DNA from: Acanthacorydalis orientalis
Lineage: Eukaryota; Arthropoda; Insecta; Megaloptera; Corydalidae
Assembly: GCA_034766995.1 (NCBI GenBank)
Contig: CM068313.1
Span: forward strand, 61,931,579-61,995,578
Direction of reading: 5' to 3'
Length of the DNA: 64,000 bases
The position numbers and the translations under genes are program-made. Each line of letters opens with the position of its first letter. Within the stretch, counting starts at the first letter, position 1. The notes below the pieces were generated by a model, which was not told the origin of the DNA, did not search any database, and was given only the letters and a program-made list of their open reading frames with translations. Below, one piece after another: positions 9,042 through 20,440 of the stretch.

Positions 9042-10726
9042 CTAGATGATTATTTCGTTCGATTCTGGAATGTTGTCTCGTTGATTTTTCCTTCTTCTTT
9101 TAATTAGTAACTTAAAAAGGAAATACATGCATATGAAAATCAATATCACGTAGAGTATTATCGTCCAAGCACTGAGTTTGTTGAAGTGCACTGGCACATC
9201 AGTAATTTGATTAATTCTGTCTCTTTGTTCAACTAGATTATTTTGAATATTATTTAAACCTTGATAGTGTATTGGGTTAATTTTTAATAGTTCAAAATTT
9301 GTTTTATTATTGGTTTTGAGTTTATTTTCGATATTAATATTTGGTAATTCTATTAGTTTTAAATTTGTTTTTGATTTATGATAATTTCTAATAATTATAT
9401 TATTGATATGTATTTCACAACCTTTAGCTTCCAAAACATATGTTCCTTGGAGGGGAATGTTATCTTTCAGGTGTTCACAATGTTGAACTGCTATTGTTAC
9501 CTGGGGTGCGATTATCATCCATTCTCCAGTTTCTAATTTTTTTATTTTTGTCTCGTTTACTTCCAATGAATCTTGTTGACAATTATTATTAGTTGAGTAC
9601 TTTAACATTTGTATCTCACATTATTATGTTTGATGTGTTCAATATTAGTTTCATAGCACAGGTATTCTTTGTTAATTATTTGTTTGCATTTTGTTTCCGA
9701 ATGTACGTAATATCGCTCATTTAGGATTAGGTATTTGGATTGAGGTATGATTATTTTGTATTCGTTTTTTATAAACATGGGTAGGGGATATAATCGATAA
9801 TAATCGTAATTCTCAATTTGCATTATCGGGACTTCTATTATAAAGTTTACTTGATTATTGTTACTATAACTTTTGATCTTTATTATTCTTTCATACAGTA
9901 AGATATTTTCTAATATAGGGTCGAAGGGTAGTTTTGTGTGTTTTAAATAGGGTTTTATATTTTTAATTTCGTTTAGAAGTTCCTCGGGTTTTGCTATTGA
10001 ATCATGAAAAGTATTTAATTTCGAAAATGTTATCGCTATTTCTATTTTTTCCAGAATGTCATATATATTAATTGATATGTAGTTAATATTTGTGACGATA
10101 CCATGTGTAGCTGTAGGTATTGGAAGTTGTCCATACTGCGTAATTTAATTGTCTGAATTATCAATTCTATCTGTTTGATTCTAGATTCGAGAATGAATTC
10201 ATTATGCATTAATGTACTAGTTATATTCCTAAAATTTTGAATAGATTTTTGCATTAGTGTCGTTTGATCACTAGCTATTGTTTTTAATTTAACTTTGTTA
10301 TCAGAGAGATCTTTAATTACCTTATTATATCTTTTAGCGTCTTCTTGGTCTAAATTTCCTGTTATTATTTTTATGATTGAACCTAAGGGATCTACAATTC
10401 CTCTTTTAGTTCTTTTATTTGAAAGGGGATTTATTTGATTTATCTGAGAGATTATTTTATTATCTAGAACTGAAATAAGATTGAATGTGTTGTAGAATTC
10501 ATTTTTGTTGTGTGTAGTTTTCTAGTTGTACTGCAATACGATTTGTTTTTTGTTTTATTGTTTGAAACTGATTGATTATTATACTAGTTATGTCGAATAT
10601 TTGTATAAATGACCAATAGTCTACGATATTTTGTGCATTTCCTAGTTTTAAAGGTAAAAGGCCAGGGTTGTTATTGATTTTGTGAAATATTGTTTGTTCA
10701 GGTTCCGTTCGTGCATGGCTGATCAA
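9042..10726 (-). pseudogene. Errantivirus env (baculovirus-F-like), frameshifted
   Basis: A membrane fusion protein gene in the position expected after integrase. Open pieces are 10726-10499, 10254-10042 (open further upstream in frame), 9823-9602 and 9608-9042. The first piece has the NNNPGLLPLKLG block found near the N-terminus of insect errantivirus Env. A furin-type site, RTKR followed by Gly-Ile, lies at about 10395-10415 and would release the fusion peptide. The last piece ends in a hydrophobic membrane span (about 9110-9180) and a basic cytoplasmic tail, KRRRKN. At least three frame changes separate the pieces; one falls at an A5 run near 10503. The protein as assembled is not made intact. 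Family knowledge places it in the envelope of errantivirus particles. Confidence 0.85.
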
Positions 10727-11913
10727 TCTGAAACAGTAGGAATTCGCAATTCTTTTACATGAATTATTTCAGAATTGTTGTTTAATTCATTTACTATTTC
10801 AACTTTATTATTATCTAAAATTTTAATTATTTTGAACGGTCCTTTAAATTTATGTTCTTTCTTGTTTCTTTTATTTGTGACTTTATATACTAATTGATTT
10901 AATTTAAATTGGTATTGCAGGGGTCCTTTAGTACTTCTTTTCTCTAAAATTTTTTGTTTATTTTCCTGTGTTCGCGTAGTTATTTGTTTGTATAAGTCTT
11001 CAACTTTGTTTTTGTGATTTGTTACATAGCTTGAATAAAAAGTAGTATTAATTAAATTAGTGGGATCTCTAGAATCGGTGTGCCCTAGTGTTAATTCTAA
11101 TGGGGTAAATTTAGTAACAGAATGTATGGTACTGTTATAAGCGATTATAGCATATTTCATTAATATTGCGGTATTGTGATCTTTATGTTTCATTTTCAGT
11201 ATTCGGAGGTGTTCTATTAAAGTCGAATGGAATCTTTCAACCGGCGAATTAGATTCGTGGTGAAATGGGGTTGTAAAATGTACATCGATTTCATGAATTT
11301 TTAATAGTTCTGTTAGAGTTTCATTTTTGAATTCTCTACCATTATCTACTGTGATTTTCTCCGGTGTGCCGTAAAATGAAAAATAATGAATCAGGGCATT
11401 GCATATCTCAATCGAAGTTTTTGCTTGGATTAATATAGCTTGACCCAGTTTAGTAAAAGCGTCTAAAACTGTTAAAAATATATGGGTGTCATAAGTGAAA
11501 GTGTCAATGTGTAGGACCTGGAAAGGTTTACTCATTGTTTCTGTCAAAGCAATTGGTGAGTATGGTTTATTTCTAGCGTATTTGGCTGTTAAGCAAGCAT
11601 GGCAATGATTAATAAAATTAATAGTGTCTGTCTTCATTGTGTACCAGTAGTAATTCCTTTTTAGATGTTCTAAAGTCTCGTTTATTCCACGATGGTTAGT
11701 TTTACCTTCGTGTTGATGTCTAATCAACATGATTTGTTCGTCGATATCTTTGATAGTATTAACCATTTTACTACATTGAATTATATTTGAATTTTGGAAA
11801 TGTTTGATATAAACTATTAAAGTCTGGATACATCGTTTCGTCAAGAAAATGAATGTGGAAAGTTTTGTCAGGAGTGGTGTATTCTCTGAATAATTGTAAT
11901 AGGAGTCTTTCAT
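10723..11913 (-). CDS. Errantivirus pol, integrase segment
   Basis: This is the third open piece of the pol frame, 396 codons, coding the integrase that joins element DNA to the genome. A zinc-binding HHCC region lies at about 11610-11740 (RHQHEGKTNHRG, then HCHAC). The catalytic core shows the three acidic residues: HIDTF (about 11500), TVDNG (about 11345) and SPVERFHSTL (about 11240). The C-terminal part includes the KFKGPFKIIK segment typical of gypsy integrases. In the complete gene this is the end of a Gag-Pol polyprotein, not a separate protein. The open frame's first ~50 codons look out of frame compared with the opposite reading of the same DNA, so a frameshift near 11800 probably separates it from the real upstream part. 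Its stop overlaps the first env ATG region by 4 bases. Confidence 0.85.
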   Translation of the reverse strand: MKDSYYNYSENTPLLTKLSTFIFLTKRCIQTLIVYIKHFQNSNIIQCSKMVNTIKDIDEQIMLIRHQHEGKTNHRGINETLEHLKRNYYWYTMKTDTINFINHCHACLTAKYARNKPYSPIALTETMSKPFQVLHIDTFTYDTHIFLTVLDAFTKLGQAILIQAKTSIEICNALIHYFSFYGTPEKITVDNGREFKNETLTELLKIHEIDVHFTTPFHHESNSPVERFHSTLIEHLRILKMKHKDHNTAILMKYAIIAYNSTIHSVTKFTPLELTLGHTDSRDPTNLINTTFYSSYVTNHKNKVEDLYKQITTRTQENKQKILEKRSTKGPLQYQFKLNQLVYKVTNKRNKKEHKFKGPFKIIKILDNNKVEIVNELNNNSEIIHVKELRIPTVSD

Positions 11914-11951
11914 TTGATGTGGGTATCTTGACCATTAAAATTTTTTGATTA

Positions 11952-13403
11952 TTAAGATTTTCCCTTTTTACTTCTAAAGTGTTGTGTGGGTTTTTCGAAA
12001 TTATGATTTGATTTTTTTTTGTTGTTAATTATTTCGTCTAAAATGGGAATTCCGTTATTTAAATTATCATTATTTACAGAGTGATTTGTTGATTTGTCCG
12101 AGTTCTCTATAGGTATATTATCAGGGGGTTTAATTTGTATGTTTTCTATAATTTTTATATCAGAATGTTTTTTTGGTTTTAATTCAGCAATTTTGATTAT
12201 TTCTGAATCGGGAATAGGGTTTTCAACTAAATTTTTGAGATATTCTAAAATTTCTTGGTTTACTTCTCCGGGATTGTTTTGTGTACTTTCAGTCTCTATA
12301 GCATTTATCTGAATTCTAGATAGAGCATCGGCATTTGTATTTAATTTTCCTTTTTTATATATGATTTTATAATCAAATTCTTCTAGTCTCAAGCGCCATC
12401 TGACTAATTTGCTGTTAGGCTCTTTTAAGTTAAATAGCCACACGAGAGGTCTGTGATCGGTATAGATTATAAATTGTCGTCCGTATAAATAAGGTCTAAA
12501 GAACTTGCATGCCCAAACTATAGCTAATAATTCTTTTTCAATCGTCGAATATTTGATTTCGCTGTTGTTTAAAGTTCGTGAAGCGAATGATACCGGTTTG
12601 TCACGAGGAATGTTACCTTGGGAAAGTACAGCTCCGATAGCAAAATTGCTAGCGTCTGTTGTCAATATGAAAGGAGATTTAAAATCTGGATATTTTAAAA
12701 TTGGGGAATTCATAAGTAATTCCTTACAATGATTAAAAGATTTTATAAATTCGGGTGAGTGTACAATTTTTGCATTTTTCTTTAAGCAACTAGTTAAAGG
12801 TTTGGTAATTTTTGCAAAGTTATTAATAAATCGTCTATAGTATCCGATAAGTCCTAAAAATGATTTTATCTCTTTTTGTCTCTGTGGAATGGGGAAATTT
12901 TTTATAGCTTTCAGTTTGTCGGGGTTAGGGTAGATTCCTTCGGGCGAAACTATGTGTCCGAGATATTGTATCTCTCGTCTTAAAAATTCTGATTTATCCA
13001 TTTGTATCTTGAGATTTGAATATCTAAGTCTCTTAAATACTTGTTTTAATCTTTGTATGTGTTCCTGAAGGGATGTGCTAAATATGATTATGTCATCTAA
13101 ATATACGAGGCAAGTTTCGTTTTGCAGTCCTCTGAGTATGTTATCCATAACTCTTTGGAATGTTGACGGGGCATTTTTTAATCCAAAGGGCATTCTTTTG
13201 AATTCGTAATGTCCTCTTTCAGTAGAAAAAGCCGTTTTGGGAATATCTTTGGGATCTAGCTCTATATGGTGGAAACCACTAGCAAGATCTAGGGTTGAGA
13301 AATAGTTTGCTTTGCCTAATTTATCTAATATTTCGTTAATATTAGGTAGAGGGTATTTATCGTTAATGGTTTTTTCATTTAGTTTTCGATAATCTATTAC
13401 CAT
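11952..13403 (-). CDS. Errantivirus pol, reverse transcriptase and RNase H segment
   Basis: A 483-codon open piece that copies element RNA into DNA and removes the RNA strand. The RT core has [12 protein letters not shown] at the start, [31 protein letters not shown] and the catalytic YLDD (about 13090-13110). The connection has [12 protein letters not shown]. RNase H shows [35 protein letters not shown] and YTDHRPLVW, all with the acidic residues in place, and ends near NADALSR. The piece is preceded by a frame change at an A5 run near 13490 and ends at a premature stop just after an A10 run at 12011-12020. The natural product is part of Gag-Pol, so this frame's own ATG is not a true start. 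Confidence 0.93.
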   Translation of the reverse strand: MVIDYRKLNEKTINDKYPLPNINEILDKLGKANYFSTLDLASGFHHIELDPKDIPKTAFSTERGHYEFKRMPFGLKNAPSTFQRVMDNILRGLQNETCLVYLDDIIIFSTSLQEHIQRLKQVFKRLRYSNLKIQMDKSEFLRREIQYLGHIVSPEGIYPNPDKLKAIKNFPIPQRQKEIKSFLGLIGYYRRFINNFAKITKPLTSCLKKNAKIVHSPEFIKSFNHCKELLMNSPILKYPDFKSPFILTTDASNFAIGAVLSQGNIPRDKPVSFASRTLNNSEIKYSTIEKELLAIVWACKFFRPYLYGRQFIIYTDHRPLVWLFNLKEPNSKLVRWRLRLEEFDYKIIYKKGKLNTNADALSRIQINAIETESTQNNPGEVNQEILEYLKNLVENPIPDSEIIKIAELKPKKHSDIKIIENIQIKPPDNIPIENSDKSTNHSVNNDNLNNGIPILDEIINNKKKSNHNFEKPTQHFRSKKGKS

Positions 13404-13444
13404 TCGCCATTTTCTTTTGTTAGAGGCGTCAAGTTTTTTCGGGA

Positions 13445-14456
13445 CTATCCAAATAGGACTTGACGAAGGAGAATTAGAATCTTGGATAATTTTTGCCTTA
13501 ATAGTTTATTTATCTGATCATTAACTTCTGTTTTATGGATTTCCGGATATCGGTACGTTTTTGTATAAATGGGATTTTCATCAGTTAAATTTATTTTATG
13601 TCTAACTTGGTTAGTGAAAGTTAGAGGGATTTCTTCACAATAAAATACATCTTTAAATTCTAGACAAAGATTATGAATTTCTTTTTTTTCTTCTGCGTTA
13701 CAATGGGATAATCTGAGATTTTTTAAGTTGGTTTTTTGGATATTTTCTTGTTCGTCGTTTAGTATCGAGTCAGTCTCCATCTTTTCAATAAAATTTACAC
13801 TGTTTGTATCTATGAGTTCTATATCGAGAGCATTATAAAATTTTATTCTGACTGTGTTTATATTTGAATTTGTTAAGGTAGTGGTTGCATAGTTATCTAC
13901 TATTTCTACGAGGGCTTTAGGCATTTCTACACCATTTTCGAAATTCGTGTAGTTTAATATTCCTAATCCATCTCTTTTATTAACGGGAATTTTTACAATT
14001 TTTTGTGTACGCGGGGGCATTGTTATAGTATGATTTCTAGGTCCATAGTCAGGCATTTTTTCAGGTAATTTTTCTATGTATTCTATGGGAATTATGGCTG
14101 TGTCTGTAATGATTTTACGTGTATTTAGATTTATGCTAGCATTTAATTGTTTTAATAGATCGGCTCCGATAAGACCGTCGAACTGTTTGTCAAATTCAAA
14201 AAGATAAAATTTATGATTGTCGGCTGTGTTAAATATCTTAAACGCGGGGATTCGAATTACACTATTATGGTTAGTAATATTATGTGCGGTTCTAATGTGA
14301 AAATTTTCCTTTTGAATATATGGTCTGAAGTTGCGGATAGCAAAGAGGGGTGTTATTAAACTTTTAGTACTACCAGTGTCAATTAGGAAATAAGCACGAT
14401 ATTCGGGTATATAAATGTATGGTAATTCCGTTATTAGGTGATTTATATTAATTATG
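13445..14456 (-). pseudogene. Errantivirus pol, protease and start of RT
   Basis: An open frame running from the gag end into RT. The aspartic protease active site LIDTGSTKSLI lies at about 14360-14390, and the paired GLIGADLL flap-end motif at about 14165-14190. Downstream is the linker with CEEIPLTFTNQVRHKINL and YRYPEIHKTEVNDQI, the usual entry to gypsy RT. The frame then breaks near 13490: after NKLLRQK the expected RT residues ([13 protein letters not shown]) are in another frame. No ATG is expected at its beginning, because errantivirus pol is made by ribosomal frameshifting from gag. The two frames meet near 14452. Confidence 0.85.
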
Positions 14457-15849
14457 TTATCTCGTCTCGAGGCTTTGTTATTATAAAATTTTGGGGAGTA
14501 TTAGAGGATAAATCTAATGGATTTTCGTTATAATAATCTGGGATTTCATCATTATAATCGGGGATATTGTTTGGGTCTGAATTCATATTATCATGACTAT
14601 TGTCACCACAATATTCAGGATATTCATTAGGATAGTCGTTAGAACTATATTGTTTGTATTCTATGTTATCAGGATCATCTTCAATTTGATGTAAAAATAA
14701 TTCTTTAGATACAAAGGTGGGTTTGATGCGGGTATTATTGGAACTTGTATCCATCGGTTCTGGGTCTGGTAATCTCTGGTTTTGAGGAAAATTTGGTCTT
14801 TGTACATTAGGATTAAATGTGTTCCTATTAAAAGGAGTGTTATTTTGGAATCTGTTAAAAGAAGTATTATTTTGGAATGGGGGTCTTTGAAAGTTTTGAT
14901 TTCCAAAGTTGGGTCTAAATCGTGGATGTGGTGGTTGTTGGAAGGGTTGGGTATTTCTAAAATTTATATTATTAAAAGGATTTCTCTGTTGATATTGCAA
15001 CATAGGAGATCTAAATCTATTAGAGTTTGAATTTGGGTTTGACTGTTCGAAATTAGTGGGATAATTAGTTTTATTAGTGCTGTTTGTTAGAAAATTCTTA
15101 TTGTTAAAATTATTTACAGGTTTGAACGTCGATTTTGAGTTTACAGGAATCGTGTAATTTATGCTGTTAAGATTATTATGTGAATGAGAAAGGTACTTGA
15201 AATTCTCTTCCTCTATAACGTGTGAAATAGCTTGTTCTAGGTTGTCGGGATTCCTAAGTCTGACTATTAATTGTAATTGATATGGCAATCCGATAATGAC
15301 AGTTTTCAAAGCAAATTCATTATAATGTTGAATCTTTATTAATTTCTCTTGTTCGTTTATTACAGCAGAGTTTATTTTCGAAAGGAGCAGGCTACGGGCA
15401 TCTTGTATCCTAATTCCGAATTGTATGGGCGATTCGTTTTTAACAGGTTTGATATTGATTAGGTCTTGTATAAGGCAATCAATACCTCTCTGGTCTTCAA
15501 AAGTTATTTTTAGTACATGTTTAATAGAGTTCCACGAGTTTAATTCGGTTCTCGAACCTATTAAATCTGCAGCACGATTTCGCAATTTACTTAAAATAGT
15601 GTCTAATAAGCAACTATTTATAGGATCATTAATGTCAGTAGTGTTTTGGAAATTTTTTAGAAAGTTCTCGCATGAATTGATAAATCGGTTTAGTTGTTTT
15701 GTATTTCCATCAAATGTCGGTATGTTGTCAGCTTGGTATCTTAGAAAGGCGATATCATTTGAAGTAGGCATTTTTGGGTTTTGTTTTTTAGAGATTTCTG
15801 ATATAGATAATTTAGATATAATCCCGCATAAATTTTGTTCGAATTGCAT
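14452..15849 (-). CDS. Errantivirus gag
   Basis: A 465-aa Gag that would build the particle core and package element RNA. The N-terminal half has the capsid-like sequence IPTFDGNTKQLNRFI and a following helical region with the AISHVIEEENFKYL segment. No CCHC zinc knuckle is present, which is normal for the 17.6/297 group. The C-terminal half is low complexity with repeated Phe-Gln-Asn-Asn-Thr and Asn-Arg-Phe units and many prolines, then an acidic Asp/Asn-rich end. The ATG at 15847-15849 gives an N-terminus of MQFEQNLCGI; a second Met at residue 27 (MPTSND) is a fair alternative. The frame is intact. Its stop lies at the start of the protease frame. Confidence 0.9.
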   Translation of the reverse strand: MQFEQNLCGIISKLSISEISKKQNPKMPTSNDIAFLRYQADNIPTFDGNTKQLNRFINSCENFLKNFQNTTDINDPINSCLLDTILSKLRNRAADLIGSRTELNSWNSIKHVLKITFEDQRGIDCLIQDLINIKPVKNESPIQFGIRIQDARSLLLSKINSAVINEQEKLIKIQHYNEFALKTVIIGLPYQLQLIVRLRNPDNLEQAISHVIEEENFKYLSHSHNNLNSINYTIPVNSKSTFKPVNNFNNKNFLTNSTNKTNYPTNFEQSNPNSNSNRFRSPMLQYQQRNPFNNINFRNTQPFQQPPHPRFRPNFGNQNFQRPPFQNNTSFNRFQNNTPFNRNTFNPNVQRPNFPQNQRLPDPEPMDTSSNNTRIKPTFVSKELFLHQIEDDPDNIEYKQYSSNDYPNEYPEYCGDNSHDNMNSDPNNIPDYNDEIPDYYNENPLDLSSNTPQNFIITKPRDEIT

Positions 15850-16316
15850 AAAAGAATAATATTGGCTACTTAATTTCTAAAAATGTTCTACGTTTGGTTT
15901 TAAAATTGTGCTAGTTTGTTTTTAAGCTTTGATTTTAAAAATTATTATCGATTTTACAATTGTTTAAGTAAAAGGATAATTTGAGCGACTTACATTAAAT
16001 ACAGTATGTAGATTGATTTCATTTCTTTTTGTTTCTTGTTGACCCTTATGACTAATCGTTTAAAGGAGTGGCGATTTGTGTCCAGTCTCCAACGTGGTTT
16101 TTTTTTGTGAGTTGAATTGGTCCTGTGGGTTTCGGTTGATTTTGTACTGCTTCCCAGGAGTGTCTTCGATCTCTGGTTCTGTAGTGGTCTTGTGGAAAAT
16201 GTGTTCTCGAAGATGCACTACCGAACTTTGTTCTTTTAGAATTTCACTGAATTAATTATAGAAATAAAAACGTTACAATTCGCGATTTTGTCGAATTTTG
16301 AGTTTAACGCTTCAGC
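15850..16316 (-). other. Errantivirus leader between PBS and gag
   Basis: A 467-bp untranslated leader, the expected place of packaging signals and, in this clade, a splice donor for env mRNA. I see no decisive donor. Confidence 0.6.
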
Positions 16317-16336
16317 AAATCCTACCGACTGCGCCA
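16317..16336 (-). promoter_or_regulatory. Primer binding site for tRNA-Ser
   Basis: The plus strand reads CCTACCGACTGCG plus CCA, the 3' end of an insect tRNA-Ser. The minus strand TGGCGCAGTCGGTAGG is therefore the primer site, directly beside the 5' LTR. The same primer is used by Drosophila 17.6 and 297. It is not a tRNA gene, since only the 3' end of a tRNA is present. Confidence 0.95.
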
Positions 16337-16678
16337 ATTATATTTCGGGATCGGCAATTTAAGTTTTTAAAAAGCTCAGACACGAGTCTAACGTCTGCTC
16401 ACAACAGTTTTATGTTTAAGACTGATCTTTATTAATTTTGTTACTGTTTATATACAATTAAATTGGTGAGTCGACACGTCTGCACTTAGTGTCGTTACAA
16501 ATCTCACAAGTATATATTACAATTAATTATTAGGAAAATACTAATTATCAGTTGAAGAATGTCGTCTGCATCCTGCAGGTGTCAATACTTTATCAGAGGG
16601 ATGTTGTCTGCATACTGTAGATGTCAATATGTTATCAGAGGATAAATGTTGTCTCCATCCTGTGGGTGTCATATAACT
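16336..16678 (-). repeat. 5' LTR of the errantivirus
   Basis: 343 bp, AGTTATATGACACC... to ...ATATAATT on the minus strand. It is uninterrupted and serves as the reference for the split 3' LTR, from which it differs at two positions. It carries the element promoter by family knowledge. Confidence 0.95.
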
Positions 16679-16682
16679 CGCT
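16679..16682. repeat. Errantivirus target site duplication, right copy (CGCT)
   Basis: CGCT, matching 3906-3909. Confidence 0.9.
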
Positions 16683-17437
16683 TATAACTGATTTTCGTTA
16701 CAAGTTTAGTTATGACGATGGTTAGTATGTTTGAAATCAAAAATGATTTTATTATGTTGAAATATGAATTCAACGCCGCAGTGCTGTGCGTTGGATGGAA
16801 ATGTCTATTGGGTTCCAGGATTTTAGCCGTGTAGCTGTTTAGTCTGTTTTTACGGGGAGGGTTGTTTTTTATGGAAATGAGTATAGGGTAAATTTTATGA
16901 CCTTGGAGACCGGAAAAAAAATTCAAAAAAACGGAAGAAATAGTATATTTGGATTTTTAACCGTTTATATATCGTCCTGTGGATAATAAATTATTTTATT
17001 TTAAGTGTGTAACCAGAGGGATCGCGGAAAAAATGTGATAGTATATTTAAAAAATAAAAATAGATTTTCTTGCTAATGATGTTGTACATGGCCTTAGCGA
17101 GGCCATATTCTTTGATATAGGTTTTGCGGTGCCTGTACCGTTGCCGGTATTTAGCTGCGGTTTCTTAATCGCTAAAAGCCATATCAATTGTTTGAAGTTT
17201 TTATTGTCTTTGAATGCATCTTTTGATCGGGAAAAATTTTCAAAGAACCGATGGATAGTATACTGTCTCATGGACAATAAATTACTTTATTTTAAGTATG
17301 TGACAAAAGATATTACGAAAAATCTAGACATTCGATTAGTCGTACTTCAGATGTGCAAGTTTAGCAAGTTCGTAAATAATTAAAATTCAATAAATATTCA
17401 TTTATACAATTATATATTAGTACTGAGGTGGATACAT

Positions 17438-17480
<43 letters not shown>

Positions 17481-17883
17481 GATAACAAGTTGATAAAGTA
17501 CTGCAATTAGAATAGAATGAGCTTGGTACTTACATAATACATGATTTTGTATGCTGTGGTACACGTCATACAAACAACTGAGTCATAACTTTCCACGCAA
17601 CCCAGAGCACAGAACAAATTGATTCTTTGCGAATAATCTAGAAGAGCAATTGGCCATCAAACATAACTTGATATAAATATATACTTGCTAAAATTATTTA
17701 GAGAGCATGATGTTGTTAGGTTTCCATGTGATTTGAAGCACAAATTCGTATCGTGATTACTTATTATCTGGGAAAAAATGTGGAGCGAATTGATAAAACA
17801 GGTTTTATATGTAATTGAACTTGATCGACTGATTCTCTATTTGAATGATCTACAATACTTGCTAGTGGCAAAAATGCTGTCGA
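16683..17883. other. Unassigned spacer with a direct repeat and a (CA)n(TA)n tract
   Basis: No gene is recognised. A degenerate direct repeat lies at about 16965-17030 and 17250-17320 (shared GGAYAATAAATTAYTTTATTTTAAG). A (CA)n(TA)n microsatellite lies at about 17437-17481. An 84-aa open frame at 17129-17383 (+) has no motif I can name. Confidence 0.4.
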
Positions 17884-19962
17884 TAATCAAATCAAATATA
17901 AATTTATTGACATCAATCATATATACCAACTATTTACATTTTTTAAGGTCAGTTTAGAATTTCTGATCTGGTATTATATTCGATATTATATATTCTGATA
18001 TTATAACGGCTATTTGGTGACGGCAGTTCCTGGGGTTTCACGCCCTGAATACCTACATCTGACATATATTCGTTTGTATTGACTTCTATTCTTGTTCTGA
18101 CATCAATTGATAGACTAGGAAAAATTTCCAAAAACCTAGTTGCTCCAAAAGAAAAACTCATAGACAGTTACTCTCTTAGGACATTTACAATTGTAATGTG
18201 TCTGTGTGGTGTAGCGTTGTTGCGGTGTGGTTCCCTTGCCGTGGCGCTAACCGCTTACGATCGGGGTTTGTGTCGTGATGTTACGATTTTTATTCTGTTG
18301 TTTCTGCAGGTTTAGTGTCGCCCGGAAATGTTCAAAACCGGGCAAGACCTTAATTTGAAAGACTTATAGCTAACTTACATGCTAACTTATGGACTAACTT
18401 ATATTCCTAACGTACGGACTAATTTTTACTAGCTAATCCCATGTGTGATTTACACGTGTCCTTTCACTGTTGATTGTTTTTCAATTTTTGCACGTGTCCT
18501 ATCACTAATGCACTTATCTGAAAGAGAAAAAATGACCTCGCGTCTTTGTCGCACTCCGCGCACTTTTCACTTCAGTAACAACCCGGCACTGCACTTGCAC
18601 GAACACATCCATAATGTATATGAGTTCACAAGTCGAATTCCTCGGGGAACCGCCCTCATCCTCGCACTCCTAGAGTTCCGCCACGGGTGGACCGATGGTG
18701 GTTTACAGGCTGTTGATAGTATTGTTGGTGCTGTCTGTCCGCTCTGCGCGGCCCAGTGGTTCACCGCAGTTTGCGGTGCCGGTAAAATAAATAAATAAAA
18801 TAAAAATAATTGTCCATGCTAGTTTTTCCGGGAAAAAATCCAAAATCGGGGATGGTGCCGATGCGTGCGTTTGTCTTTGTTTTGTTAAACGCGCTGTCTG
18901 CCGCCGCGCGTCTTCTTCACGTATTCGGCGTGTGCTGGTCATTGCAGTTAATGCATTTGGACGGATCGTCGTCATTGGGATGGGGCGCTGTCGAGAAAGA
19001 TAGTCGCCGGCGCATTTCACGCACTTTACTGCGTGGACGTGGCAGTTGGTGGTGACGTAACCGAACGCCTGGCATCTAAAGAACTGGGTAATGCCGGTCG
19101 ACTGGTACGTCTTCCAGTACACGATGCAGTCGAACAGCTTTCACCTGCTTCACGGTGTTAATGCGGGTGTCGTGCGCAAAGTCGACTTTGTACATCGGCA
19201 GTCTCCCGGTCACTTTTTATCATTAAGTCCTTTTGCCACTAACACGGCCGCGACCTCGGTCGGTTGAAAGTCCGGTAGCCCGCGCAATACCATGGCCACG
19301 GGTCTGTCTGCAAGTGTAACTTTAGAACTGTTTTTTAACGCGATGAAGTCGTCCACGTCGTCGCACTGAATGCGCACGGTCTTGTCGTTGTATTTGTAAT
19401 CAATGTCGTTCTTCACCACCCGTTCAACCTGCGCCCTGAGATGTGTCATGGGTCCCGGGCTTGCTGAAAGAAGCACTATCGGGGTGCCGTGCGCTCCTTA
19501 CGCGTCGTACTCACGTTTTTTCCATTTTGTTTAGTAGCGTTCGTCGGTGCTGGCTGCGGTACCACCACAGCCGGCGGGTGAGTGGCTTCACTTGCGGAAG
19601 TTTCGGTCTGCACTGGGTCCTCTACCAGGAGCCCAGCGAACCTGTTCTTTCGTGAAGAACTGCGATGTCACTTGCGAGTCCATCTGTTTCTGTGGCGCGG
19701 TCGCAGTAGCGACAACGGGGTCTGCGATTGTTTGTGTCTGGATTTTTTTTTCCGTACTTACGTTTTTGCCCGTTTGTCTTTGTCCAACTTACGTTGCTTC
19801 ACCTTGCGGATGCCGTCGTCCTCGGCGTCCGTGGCCGGAAGGGGTCCATTTTGCAATTTTTATTGCTTTCGTGTCGCTAGTCGCAGTCGGGGTCGAAGCC
19901 ATGCTATCGGGTTTACTTTTCACAATCGTGTACACGCTGCGCGCATCTTTGATTCTCACGCG
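17884..19962 (-). pseudogene. Jockey-like element copy B, internally deleted
   Basis: A diverged relative of the 4008-8734 element. It starts (3' end) with the same ATCAAATCAAAT tail and 3' UTR, contains the last codons of ORF2 near 18620-18700, and then jumps directly to the ORF1 zinc-knuckle side at about 18705. Almost all of ORF2, about 2.6 kb, is missing. ORF1 pieces follow to 19905 in several frames. They include CQAFGYVTTNC (first knuckle Cys replaced by Phe), CVKCAGDYLSRQ with its last Cys lost, and the block RPVAMVLRGLPDFQPTEV near 19270. At about 19370 it reads DKTVRIQCDD, where the younger copy has a stop. The 5' leader resembles that of the full-length element. Non-functional. Confidence 0.85.
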
Positions 19963-20440
19963 TAATCTTTGTTTTATTACCATGTACTTCTCGATCCTGC
20001 TAAGGGAATTCTGAAGATGTACAATGAAAGGATTCATGGATCGGTTTGATAGGTTAAGGTAGACTGCAGTGTCGTCTGCATATAAAGCAGAGCTAGCTGC
20101 GCCGGGAAGTTTACGAAAGTCGTGGCGTAGAGGATGAAGAGCAGGAGGGGCCCCAGGACACTGCTCTGGGGAACCCTGCGGGGATGTTATGGGTGGGTGT
20201 CCGGCTGCCGTCAAGCTCATCAATGTACTTGCGGTCGGTTAGGTAGGATTGGGTGTTGTTTGCTGAGCGCCGGGGAGAAGGCTGATGGATCGGTAGCTCG
20301 AGGGTAGGTTTTTTGGTTGGTTTTACCCGGTTTGTGGAAGAGGGACCTTACCTTTGCCTTTTACCTTGGCGGTCTTCCAGTGGACAGGAAAATAGTCCGA
20401 GCCCCATCGCAGCGTTGGCAATGTCTCTTAGCACTGTAAT
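19963..20440 (-). pseudogene. Non-LTR reverse transcriptase fragment C
   Basis: A damaged RT core with YADDTAVYLNLS at about 20040-20090 and, in other frames, a GPLL-type block at about 20135-20165 and SYRSISLLP near 20285-20310. It ends exactly where copy B's 5' end begins. It resembles but is not clearly the same family as the 4008-8734 element, because residues around YADD differ strongly. It is only a fragment. Confidence 0.7.

Larger units (their letters stand above)
3910..16678 (-). mobile_element. Errantivirus-type Ty3/gypsy LTR retrotransposon, split by a Jockey-like insertion
   Basis: This is a complete insect endogenous retrovirus-like element in minus orientation: 5' LTR 16336-16678, tRNA-Ser primer site, gag, pol (protease, RT, RNase H, integrase), env, polypurine tract, 3' LTR. 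CGCT at 3906-3909 and 16679-16682 is a perfect 4-bp target duplication directly outside both LTRs. The LTRs read AGTTAT...AATT, as in the Drosophila 17.6/297/ZAM group. The two LTRs are each 343 bp once the 4.7-kb insertion (4008-8746) is removed and differ at only two positions, so the insertion is young. All three genes are broken by stops or frameshifts in this assembly. Without the inserted element the length is about 8.0 kb, normal for the group. Confidence 0.96.

Noticed and set aside
16317..16336. Apparent tRNA-Ser 3' end
   Set aside because: Only the last bases of a tRNA with CCA are present, directly beside an LTR. It is a primer binding site; insect tRNA genes do not encode CCA.
17129..17383. 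84-aa plus-strand frame with a faint zinc-finger-transposase look
   Set aside because: The cysteine pattern of a TTF-type finger is not present, and half the frame belongs to a degenerate direct repeat.
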